Assembly: GCF_024753255.1 (NCBI RefSeq)
Contig: NZ_JANUHA010000001.1
Span: 248,001-312,000 of the forward strand
Origin: Massilia agri
Lineage (GTDB): Bacteria > Pseudomonadota > Gammaproteobacteria > Burkholderiales > Burkholderiaceae_D
Length of the DNA stretch: 64,000 nt
Reading direction: 5' to 3'
Under the pieces are notes generated by a model, which made no database searches, had not been told where the DNA came from, and saw nothing but the letters and a program-made list of their open reading frames with translations. This document shows positions 8,080 through 15,120 of the stretch, piece after piece; position 1 is the first letter of the stretch; the number at the start of each line of letters is the position of its first letter. Both the position numbers and the translations under genes were made by a program.

Positions 8080-9612
8080 TTACCCAATCCGCACAGGAAT
8101 GAAGATTTTGTCACTCCCGCGCTGAATCAGCAAGGCCACAGACTTGCTGGCTTTCGCCACCACGTCGCGGACCTGGCCGACCGTGTTCACCGGGCGGCCG
8201 TTAACCGAAATCAGTACATCGCCCGGCTCGACGCCGGCGATGGCTGCCGCGCCCGAGGCGTCCTCGATCACGAGGCCGCTGGCGATGCCGCTCTGGCGGC
8301 GCTCGATGGGCTCGAGCGGACGCAGGGCCAGGCCCAGCCTGGCGCTGTTGTCCGAGTTCGAGGCCAGCTCTTCCTGCGGCGCGCGCCGGCCCTTCTCGTT
8401 GGCGTCGCCCAGGGTCGCATCGATGCGCACCAGCTTGCCGTCGCGCCAGACGTCGAGCGCCACCTTTTCGCCCGGCTTGGACAGCGCGATGTTACTGGAC
8501 AGGTCGAGCGAGGACACGATCGGCTGGCCGTTGATGCGGCGGACGATGTCGCCCGACTTCAGGCCGGCGCGCTCGGCCGGGCTGCCACGCTCGACGCTCG
8601 CGATCAGTGCGCCGTCGGGCGACTCGAGCCCGAAGGAATCGGCGAAGTCCTGGCCGATCTCCTGCACGCTCACTCCCAGTTTGGCATGCTGCACCTTGCC
8701 GGTGGCGATGATCTGGTCCTTGATCTTGACCGCGACGTCGATCGGGATCGAGAAGGCCAGGCCCTGGTAGCCGCCGGTCTGGCTGTAGATCTGCGAGTTG
8801 ATGCCGACCACCTCGCCGCGGGTATTGAACAGCGGGCCGCCCGAGTTGCCGGGGTTGATCGCCACGTCGGTCTGGATGAAGGGCACCTGGCCGTCCGACA
8901 GGTTGCGGCCGGTGGCGCTCACCACGCCGGCGGTGACGGTGCTCTCGAGGCCATAGGGCGAGCCGATGGCCAGCACCCACTCGCCGGGAGCCAGATTGCG
9001 CGATTTGCCGAGCGGCGCGACCGGCAGGTTTTTCGCATCGATCTTCAGCACGGCCACGTCGGTGCGCGCGTCCGAGCCCAGGACCTTGGCGCGGAATTCG
9101 CGGCGGTCCTGCAGCTTGACGGTGACTTCGTCGGCGCCTTTCACGACGTGGGCGTTGGTCAGGATGACGCCGTCCGGGCTTACGATGAAGCCCGATCCGG
9201 CGCCGAAAACGGGAGCTTCGCGACCACCGCCGCCGCCGAAGCGCGGATCCTGGAACTGTCGGAAGAACTCATACAAAGGGTGATTGCGCGGCAGGGACGG
9301 CACATCGGCGCGGTTGCCGGTCTTGATCCCGCCGACGACGCGAATGTTCACCACCGCCTTGCCGTTGGTGGCGGCGATGCGGGTGAAATCAGGAAGGGTC
9401 ACCGTGGCCGCCGGGGCGGGCGCAACGCTGGGGGCTGGCGCCACGCTGGCCGCGGGCGCAGGAGCTGCGGCTGCCGCGGCTGCGGTTTCGGCCGCGACGT
9501 TGTTGTGGTTGACTGCAAGCGCACCCACCGCTCCGCCGACGACGCCCGCGGCACACAAGGCCAGCGTGAGGCGTTTGGCAGTGATGGCAGTGACGGCACC
9601 TTGGTTAGGCAT
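8080..9612 (-). CDS. Do/HtrA-family periplasmic serine endopeptidase with two PDZ domains
   Basis: Envelope quality-control protease of 510 residues. An N-terminal signal/anchor segment at about 15-34 is followed by an Ala/Pro-rich linker (35-72). The trypsin-like domain has the triad His155 (LTNAHVVKG), Asp185 (DARTDVAVLK) and Ser257 (NPGNSGGP). Two PDZ domains follow (about 300-390 and 415-505; IVRRINGQPI and GDVLISVNGRPV). Length and order match DegP, DegQ and MucD. It leads an operon with a two-component system, so the proteolytic output and the sensor are likely linked. A loop of five glycines (126-130) lies before the catalytic domain. Confidence 0.95.
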   Translation of the reverse strand: MPNQGAVTAITAKRLTLALCAAGVVGGAVGALAVNHNNVAAETAAAAAAAPAPAASVAPAPSVAPAPAATVTLPDFTRIAATNGKAVVNIRVVGGIKTGNRADVPSLPRNHPLYEFFRQFQDPRFGGGGGREAPVFGAGSGFIVSPDGVILTNAHVVKGADEVTVKLQDRREFRAKVLGSDARTDVAVLKIDAKNLPVAPLGKSRNLAPGEWVLAIGSPYGLESTVTAGVVSATGRNLSDGQVPFIQTDVAINPGNSGGPLFNTRGEVVGINSQIYSQTGGYQGLAFSIPIDVAVKIKDQIIATGKVQHAKLGVSVQEIGQDFADSFGLESPDGALIASVERGSPAERAGLKSGDIVRRINGQPIVSSLDLSSNIALSKPGEKVALDVWRDGKLVRIDATLGDANEKGRRAPQEELASNSDNSARLGLALRPLEPIERRQSGIASGLVIEDASGAAAIAGVEPGDVLISVNGRPVNTVGQVRDVVAKASKSVALLIQRGSDKIFIPVRIG

Positions 9613-9720
9613 ATTGTGCTCCTGATGAAAATGGTTGACCGATGATGGTGTCTATCGATGGGCTTATCTTCCCAAAGCTGGCTTAGAACATGCTTAATTT
9701 GATACTTAGACGTCTCTTAA

Positions 9721-9821
9721 GTAGGGTGTTCGGCTCCGCCGAACGCGCGTTCAGCTCCGGCTCGCGCAGTCACAGCGCATCCGTGAGTTGGACGCGCGGT
9801 CGGCGAAGCCGACCACCCTAC
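9721..9821. repeat. REPIN-like element 1: two inverted 37-nt REP palindromes
   Basis: The left arm (9721-9757) starts GTAGGGTG, contains a hairpin (TTCGGC-TCC-GCCGAA) and ends GCGCGTTCAGCTC. The right arm (9785-9821) is its inverted near-copy with GTCGGC-GAA-GCCGAC and ends CCACCCTAC. A 27-bp spacer separates them. Two more copies lie at 25994-26120 and 32848-32948. It fills the gap between htrA and hsp20. Confidence 0.85.
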
Positions 9822-9841
9822 AAAAACGCGGCCCGATCGTC

Positions 9842-9866
9842 AAAAAGGGCGCCACCTGGGCGCCCT
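9842..9866 (-). terminator. Rho-independent terminator of the hsp20 gene
   Basis: Read on the minus strand, GGGCGCC and GGCGCCC form a 7-bp GC stem followed by TTTTTG. It lies 23 bp after the hsp20 stop codon. Confidence 0.8.
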
Positions 9867-9888
9867 CTTTCAAGCTGCTGCTAGTACC

Positions 9889-10344
9889 TTATGCGGCGCG
9901 CTGTTCCAGCGTCTGCACATTGTTGGTGTTGCCGTTGGCGTCGCCAATCGCGATCTTGCGCGGCTTGAAGGCTTCGGGCACTTCGCGCACCAGTTCGATG
10001 GTCAGCATGCCGTTATCGAAGGAAGCGCTGGTGACCTTCACGTGGTTGGCCAGCTGGAAGCGCTGTTCGAAGTCGCGGGCTGCGATGCCACGGTGCAGGA
10101 AGGTGCGCTGGGTCTCGTCCTTCTGCTTGCGGCCGGTGACGTGCAGGGTGTCGCGCTCGGTCACGATTTCCACCTCATCGCGGGTGAAGCCGGCGAGGGC
10201 CATCACGATGCGGTAATTGTCTTCGCTCACCAGTTCGATGTTGTACGGCGGGTAGCTCGGCTCGCTGCGCTGCTCGAGCAGGCTGGCCAGGCGATCGAAA
10301 CCGATGGCGGAACGGTACAGGGGAGTCAGGTCAAAAGTACGCAT
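9889..10344 (-). CDS. ibpA: Small heat-shock protein, Hsp20/IbpA family
   Basis: Cytoplasmic holdase chaperone of 151 residues. The N-terminus MRTFDLTPLYRSAIGFDRL matches the IbpA/IbpB group. The alpha-crystallin domain (about 33-128) contains YRIVMALAGFTRDEVEI, FLHRGIAARDFEQRFQLA and the end-of-domain GMLTIEL. A short tail with PRKIAI supplies the I-x-I-type anchoring motif used for oligomer assembly. Its 5' leader forms a ROSE-like RNA thermometer and the promoter carries a heat-shock -35 box. The symbol is given for the family; ibpA and ibpB cannot be told apart here. Confidence 0.94.
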   Translation of the reverse strand: MRTFDLTPLYRSAIGFDRLASLLEQRSEPSYPPYNIELVSEDNYRIVMALAGFTRDEVEIVTERDTLHVTGRKQKDETQRTFLHRGIAARDFEQRFQLANHVKVTSASFDNGMLTIELVREVPEAFKPRKIAIGDANGNTNNVQTLEQRAA

Positions 10345-10408
10345 GGTATATATCCTCGTAAAAGTTAAGCGATATGTTGCCGGACCTCATCGTGAGCATC
10401 CGGTGAGT
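10345..10408 (-). promoter_or_regulatory. ROSE-like RNA thermometer in the hsp20 leader
   Basis: In the minus-strand RNA, UCGCU (10368-10372) can pair with the Shine-Dalgarno AGGA (10353-10356), leaving one bulged G, and the stem extends through flanking AUA/UAU. U-Y-G-C-U opposite AGGA with a bulged G is the hallmark of ROSE elements in Hsp20 genes. A second hairpin upstream (10381-10404) has CCGGA/UCCGG and CUCA/UGAG arms. Melting would expose the ribosome site on heating. Confidence 0.75.
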
Positions 10409-10413
10409 CCAAT

Positions 10414-10440
10414 CTAATACCCGGCCAATGGATTTTCAAG
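10414..10440 (-). promoter_or_regulatory. Candidate sigma-32 promoter of hsp20
   Basis: On the minus strand CTTGAAA (10434-10440) is an exact match to the heat-shock -35 consensus. The downstream region GGGTATTAG (10414-10422) is at about the right distance but is a poor sigma-32 -10, so only the -35 is persuasive. Confidence 0.45.
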
Positions 10441-10567
10441 GCATACGAAATACGGATTTTTAGGTCACTATGCAAATTTTATTTGCATTCATGCTTTGGT
10501 CCAATTTTTACCCCATGGACTGCGTGCTAGACTCGTCCGCCTGTTTTTTTCGAATGAAAGCGGCACC

Positions 10568-11260
10568 ATGAAGACCATCGGTCTGCTCGGCGGCATGAGC
10601 TGGGAATCGACCATTCCCTACTACCGCAGCATCAACGAAACCGTGCGCGCCCTGCGCGGCGGCCTGCACTCGGCGAAGATCGTGATGGTGAGCGTGGACT
10701 TCGACGAGATCGAGCGCCTGCAACGCCTGGGCGACTGGGACACGGCAGGCAGCCTGCTGGGCGACTGCGGCCGCAGGCTGGCCCTGGCGGGCGCCGACTT
10801 CCTGGTGCTGTGCACGAACACCATGCACAAGGTGGCGCCCGCGATCGAGGCGCTGGCTGGCATCCCGCTCCTGCACATCGCCGACCCGACGGCCTCGGAG
10901 ATCCGCGCCGCCGGCTTGCGTACCGTGGGCCTCTTGGGCACCCGCTTCACGATGGAGCAGGATTTCTACCGCGCGCGCCTGGAGAAGGAGCATGGCTTGC
11001 GGGTGCTGGTGCCTGACGATGCCGGGCGCACGCTGGTGCATCGCGTGATCTACGAGGAGCTGTGCCAGGGCCAGGTACGCGATGCTTCGCGCGAAGGCTA
11101 CCGGGCCGTCATCAGGCAGCTGGTCGACGCCGGCGCCGAAGCGATCATCTTCGGCTGCACCGAGATCGGCCTGCTGGTCCAGCAGGCCGACAGCCCGGTG
11201 CCGGTCTTCGACACCACCGCACTGCACGCGCGCAAGGCGGCCGAATTTGCTTTAATGTGA
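10568..11260 (+). CDS. Aspartate/glutamate racemase family protein (YgeA-like)
   Basis: PLP-independent amino-acid racemase of 230 residues. Two catalytic cysteines are present: Cys82 in LVLCTNTMHK and Cys197 in IIFGCTEIGLL, the usual acid/base pair. The start MKTIGLLGGMSWEST is the family signature. The ATG at 10568 was chosen over an earlier in-frame start because of this signature. The substrate is probably Asp, Glu or a broad range, as for YgeA homologues. The gene stands alone between hsp20 and a phosphoesterase gene. Confidence 0.92.
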   Translation: MKTIGLLGGMSWESTIPYYRSINETVRALRGGLHSAKIVMVSVDFDEIERLQRLGDWDTAGSLLGDCGRRLALAGADFLVLCTNTMHKVAPAIEALAGIPLLHIADPTASEIRAAGLRTVGLLGTRFTMEQDFYRARLEKEHGLRVLVPDDAGRTLVHRVIYEELCQGQVRDASREGYRAVIRQLVDAGAEAIIFGCTEIGLLVQQADSPVPVFDTTALHARKAAEFALM

Positions 11261-11287
11261 CGGTCCCTGCACCTTGACCGCTTCCGC

Positions 11288-12412
11288 ATGTTTTCGATCG
11301 TCCTGAATATCGTCGGTTCGCTGTTCCATCTTTACGTCGTCGCCCGCCTGTACGCCCTCGCCCCAGTCAAGAGCCGCATCCCGGCGCGCGCCTGGTGGAT
11401 CGGCGCCCTCCTCCTCTGGTTCGTCTACATCGCCGGCGTCCACGTGGGCGACGCGGCGCTCGACTGGCGCTGGTGGCCGGGGCAGTTCGCCGTTACCTGG
11501 CTCGGCATCACCTTCCTGATGTCGATGTGCCTCCTGGCGGCCGACCTGCTGAGCGGCTTCGGCTTCTGGTGGCGCGCGCATACGCAAACGATCCGTCTGG
11601 GGGGCGCCGTCGCCGGCGTGCTGCTCGCGGCTTTCGCGCTGTTCCAGGGCATGCGCGCGCCCGTCATCGTCGAACAGGAAGTCGTACTGCGCGGCCTGCC
11701 GCCGGCGCTGGACGGCACTGTCATCGCCGCCGTCAGCGACATCCACCTGGGCGCCCAGCGCCGCTCGGATTGGATGGCCGCGCGCGTCGAACAGATCAAC
11801 GCCCTGAAGCCGGCCGCCGTGCTGCTGGTGGGCGACCTGGTCGAGGACGAGCCTGTGGGCGAGCCCCAACTGGCCGGCGTGTTGCGCGGCCTGCGCGCGC
11901 CGCTGGGCGTGTGGGCCGTGACGGGCAATCACGAGTTCTACGGCGACGCCGAGACCACGGTGTCCGAATTTGCGGAAGGCGGCGTGCGCTGGCTGCGCGA
12001 CCGCCAGGTGGAACTGGCGCCGGGACTGGTGCTGGCCGGGATCGAGGACATCGGCGCCACCATGCGCCGCGGCGGCAGCCTCACCACGGGCCTGGCCGGC
12101 ACCCTGGGCGCGCAAGAGGACAAGGCGACCATCCTGATGTCGCACATCCCCGCCACCCCCGTCGTCATGGAGGCGAGCCGGCGCGGCGTGGACCTGATGC
12201 TGTCCGGGCACACCCACGGCGGCCAGATCTGGCCCTTCAGCTATGCCGTCGCGCGGCGCTTCCCGAAGTACGCGGGCTCCTACGACGTCGGGGGCATGAT
12301 GCTGTACGTGACGCGCGGCGCCGGCAGCTGGGGGCCGCGCATGCGCCTGTGGAAGCCGGGCGAGATCATCAAGCTGACCTTGCGCGCGCCGCGCCAGGCG
12401 CCTTCCGCCTAG
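11288..12412 (+). CDS. Membrane-anchored metallophosphoesterase (YaeI/YkuE-like)
   Basis: A 374-residue protein. Four hydrophobic segments occupy about 1-125. A calcineurin-like domain follows with all metal-ligand blocks: SDIHLG, GDLVEDE, GNHEFYGD, MSHIP and SGHTHGGQ. YaeI-type enzymes act on lipid or phosphodiester substrates at the membrane; the real substrate here is unknown. It begins 27 bp after the racemase and ends tail to tail with a small minus-strand gene, sharing 4 bp. Confidence 0.9.
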   Translation: MFSIVLNIVGSLFHLYVVARLYALAPVKSRIPARAWWIGALLLWFVYIAGVHVGDAALDWRWWPGQFAVTWLGITFLMSMCLLAADLLSGFGFWWRAHTQTIRLGGAVAGVLLAAFALFQGMRAPVIVEQEVVLRGLPPALDGTVIAAVSDIHLGAQRRSDWMAARVEQINALKPAAVLLVGDLVEDEPVGEPQLAGVLRGLRAPLGVWAVTGNHEFYGDAETTVSEFAEGGVRWLRDRQVELAPGLVLAGIEDIGATMRRGGSLTTGLAGTLGAQEDKATILMSHIPATPVVMEASRRGVDLMLSGHTHGGQIWPFSYAVARRFPKYAGSYDVGGMMLYVTRGAGSWGPRMRLWKPGEIIKLTLRAPRQAPSA

Positions 12413-12729
12413 TTTTCCAGCGCGGCGTACCACGCGGCATAGGGCGTGTTCACGGCCATCCTGCGGTCGTAGTCCGGCGCGCCGTCGTCCCACCAGACGG
12501 GCCCGCGTTCGCCCAGCGCCCGCTTGGCCGCGTCGACCTGGCTGCGCGCGGCGCGCTCGGCAATCTCGTCGCCGGCCTTCTTCGCACGCCCGACTTCTCT
12601 GCGCGCATCCATCAGGCGCTTGACAAGGCGCTCCCGTTCCTCGGGTGCGAGATGGGGATTGCTGGTGCGCCAGAGGCGGCCTTTCACCACGAAATAGCGG
12701 CCGTCCGGGGTGTGAGGATAAGCAGGCAT
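12409..12729 (-). CDS. Conserved hypothetical protein, 106 residues
   Basis: Small soluble protein beginning MPAYPHTPDGRYFVVKGRLW, a start I recognise from widespread proteobacterial hypothetical proteins of unknown role. A charged helical middle (about 28-75, rich in Arg, Lys, Glu and Ala) separates it from the tail WWDDGAPDYDRRM. There is no signal peptide or membrane segment. Its stop overlaps that of the metallophosphoesterase gene by 4 bp. Confidence 0.75.
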   Translation of the reverse strand: MPAYPHTPDGRYFVVKGRLWRTSNPHLAPEERERLVKRLMDARREVGRAKKAGDEIAERAARSQVDAAKRALGERGPVWWDDGAPDYDRRMAVNTPYAAWYAALEN

Positions 12730-12770
12730 GCGCCTACTCTACCCGATGGCGATCCGGCAGGCCGTCCGCC

Positions 12771-15035
12771 TCAGACCTCCCACTGCAGCTTGAAGGTCAG
12801 CGATTTGCTGCGATTGCCCACCAGCGGCATCTTCTCGTCGACATACCCCGCCGACACCGAACGTCCATGGCGCCAGAGGTAGCGGTACAGGAAGGAGCGG
12901 TGCACCTGGCGCTCGTTCCAGGCTTCCAGCTGGGTCACGCCGTCGTCGCGGCGCGCGGACCAGGTGTTCTGGGCCAGCAATCGCAGCGAGTCGCGCGGGG
13001 TCAGGTGCAGCATGGCGAGCCAGCGCCAGGAGGTGTCGGCGAACGCCGCTTGCCCCAGGGTGCCGCGGACCCAGGCGCGGTTCACGTGGTGGTCGAGTTC
13101 CAGCGCCCAGCCGCGCACCAGCGGAAAGCGCAGGCCCGCGTCCAGCGTGACGTTGCCGCCCGGACCGACGCGGTCGGCGTCAACGTCGAGCTGGCGGCCG
13201 AGCGTCACTTCGCCGGCGATCTTCGTCACCCAGGGATAAGGCGTGGTTTCGAAACCGAAGTGCAGCGCGCGTGTGTCGTGCAGCTTGCCGCCGGTGCGGG
13301 CGCGCTGCCGGTCGAAGCCGAGCTGGGTCCAGAACTCGGTCTGGCGTCCGGCCGCGAACCAGATCCCCGGCCGCAGCTTGCGTTCGACGACCTCGTTCCC
13401 CGGCTGGCCGAGGCTGCGGTCGTGCAGGGTGCGGATCTCGTGCAGGCCGAAGTGAAGCTCGAACTCGTACATGTCCAGGCCGGCGACGCGGTGCTGTCCC
13501 AGCACGCGATTGAGTTCCGCATCGAGCTTGACGATGCCGGCCTGCGGCACGAAGCCGTTGTCGTTGACAAAGCCCGGCCCGATTGCCTCGACCATCGCCT
13601 CGTTCCACCAGCGCTCCGAACTGTGGATGACCTTGCCGTGCAGGTAGGCGCCATTGCGTCCATCGGTGCGCGAATGCATGGCGGTGACGATGGCCTGGCG
13701 CTGCACGCCGTCCTTGCCCGTGCCGCGCCACTGCATGTCCAGGCCGAGGACGTCGTTGCCCCCTCCTCCCGCCACCTTCCGCTGCGAAGCGAGCGCCCCC
13801 AGCAGCAGGCCCTCGCCATGCCAGCGCATGCGCAGCAGGCTGGCGCGCGTGGGCCGCTCCTGGAGCGTTTCCAGCGTCTCGTAGGGACGGCCGCGCAATA
13901 CCAGTCCGCCCTCCTGGTCGCGCAGGCTCATGGCCGTGGCGCCGGCATCGGCCGCGCGCCAGGTGGCGCGCAGGCCCCAGCTTGGGTTGCCCACGGTGCG
14001 CGAATAGAAGGCCGGCAGCGGCAGGCCGAGGACGTCGGCGCTTTCGAGGAAGAAGCCGCGCTTCTCGGGCAGGCTCATGGCGATGTTGCCGGCGCCCTGG
14101 GACACCGGCTGGTCGACCTCGACCTGGGAATAGTCCGGGTTGATGGTGGCGTTGAACACCCAGTCGGCGCGCGGCCGTGCATTGATCTCGAGCCCGAGTT
14201 CGGCGGCCTGGCTGCGATGGCGCAGGCCATCGGCCCTGGCCCGGTCGCCGCGCACGGTCAGCTCGGGCCGCAATTCCAGGAAGCGCCGGTCGCGCACGGC
14301 GGCCACGGTCGTGTCCATGCCGCCGACCTCGCGCAGGAAGGACAGGTGGCTCAGTGCGTCGGTGCGCAGCGGCGCGCTCACCAGCAGCAGGCCATCGGCA
14401 TGCGGCACGCTGCGCTCGACCAGCACCTGCCAGTCCTTGCCGCCGGCGTAGGGAAAGCGCAGGTTCGACAGCGGCCAGCGCACTTCCATGCTGTAGCCAT
14501 CTAGAAGCTGCTGCACGCCCGCGTCGATCGGGAAGTCTGGCCCCAGGTCCGATTCATCGTCGTCCGCCCGATGCAGGCCATCGCTGAGGACACCGGCCAG
14601 GTTCACCCGCACGAACTGGGCGGCGCGGCCATGGCCGACCGGGTCGATCCAGATTCCGATGAAATCCTGGTCCAGGGCGACCTTGTCGCGCCGCGCCAGC
14701 GAGCCGCGCATGCGTTCGGGGCGCTCGTCCCAGGCGCGGATGCCGAACACCAGGGCGTCCTCCCGGACCAGCATCTTCACCGTCGTGCGCAGGCCGGCAT
14801 CCAGGGGCTTGCCGTCGCGCGGAGCGTGCTTGTGGAAGTCTTCGAAAGACGGCGCATCCCGCCATGCCGCTTCATCGAGCCGGCCGTCGATGGCGAGCGG
14901 CGCCGGGGCGCTGCTCCGGTGCGCGAGCAGGCCGCGGCGCTTGTCGTCGAGCTCCGGCGCGGCGGCCAGGGCGCTCCCGGCGAGCATGCTACTGGCAAGA
15001 AGGACGGAAGGAAGGCGATAGGGGAAACCGGGCAC
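12771..15035 (-). CDS. Secreted CBM9-like / DUF5916 beta-barrel-type protein
   Basis: A 754-residue exported protein. A signal peptide (about 1-25, ending ALAAAP) is followed by a carbohydrate-binding family 9-like domain (PLAIDGRLDEAAWRDAP, about 45-230). The rest is a long DUF5916 region rich in alternating strands (WVFNATINPDYSQVEVD, LPEKRGFFLESADV are typical), ending in KLQWEV. DUF5916 proteins resemble outer-membrane barrels and are often found near peptidases or glycan genes; their role is unproven. The genes beside it give no functional clue. Confidence 0.85.
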   Translation of the reverse strand: MPGFPYRLPSVLLASSMLAGSALAAAPELDDKRRGLLAHRSSAPAPLAIDGRLDEAAWRDAPSFEDFHKHAPRDGKPLDAGLRTTVKMLVREDALVFGIRAWDERPERMRGSLARRDKVALDQDFIGIWIDPVGHGRAAQFVRVNLAGVLSDGLHRADDDESDLGPDFPIDAGVQQLLDGYSMEVRWPLSNLRFPYAGGKDWQVLVERSVPHADGLLLVSAPLRTDALSHLSFLREVGGMDTTVAAVRDRRFLELRPELTVRGDRARADGLRHRSQAAELGLEINARPRADWVFNATINPDYSQVEVDQPVSQGAGNIAMSLPEKRGFFLESADVLGLPLPAFYSRTVGNPSWGLRATWRAADAGATAMSLRDQEGGLVLRGRPYETLETLQERPTRASLLRMRWHGEGLLLGALASQRKVAGGGGNDVLGLDMQWRGTGKDGVQRQAIVTAMHSRTDGRNGAYLHGKVIHSSERWWNEAMVEAIGPGFVNDNGFVPQAGIVKLDAELNRVLGQHRVAGLDMYEFELHFGLHEIRTLHDRSLGQPGNEVVERKLRPGIWFAAGRQTEFWTQLGFDRQRARTGGKLHDTRALHFGFETTPYPWVTKIAGEVTLGRQLDVDADRVGPGGNVTLDAGLRFPLVRGWALELDHHVNRAWVRGTLGQAAFADTSWRWLAMLHLTPRDSLRLLAQNTWSARRDDGVTQLEAWNERQVHRSFLYRYLWRHGRSVSAGYVDEKMPLVGNRSKSLTFKLQWEV

Positions 15036-15120
15036 GCGTGAAATCTTGAGTCGAAACGGCGGGCCGGCAGTCTAGCACTGCGCAGCGAGCGCCCGCCTCC
15101 TCCGGATGGCAGAGCCGGCC

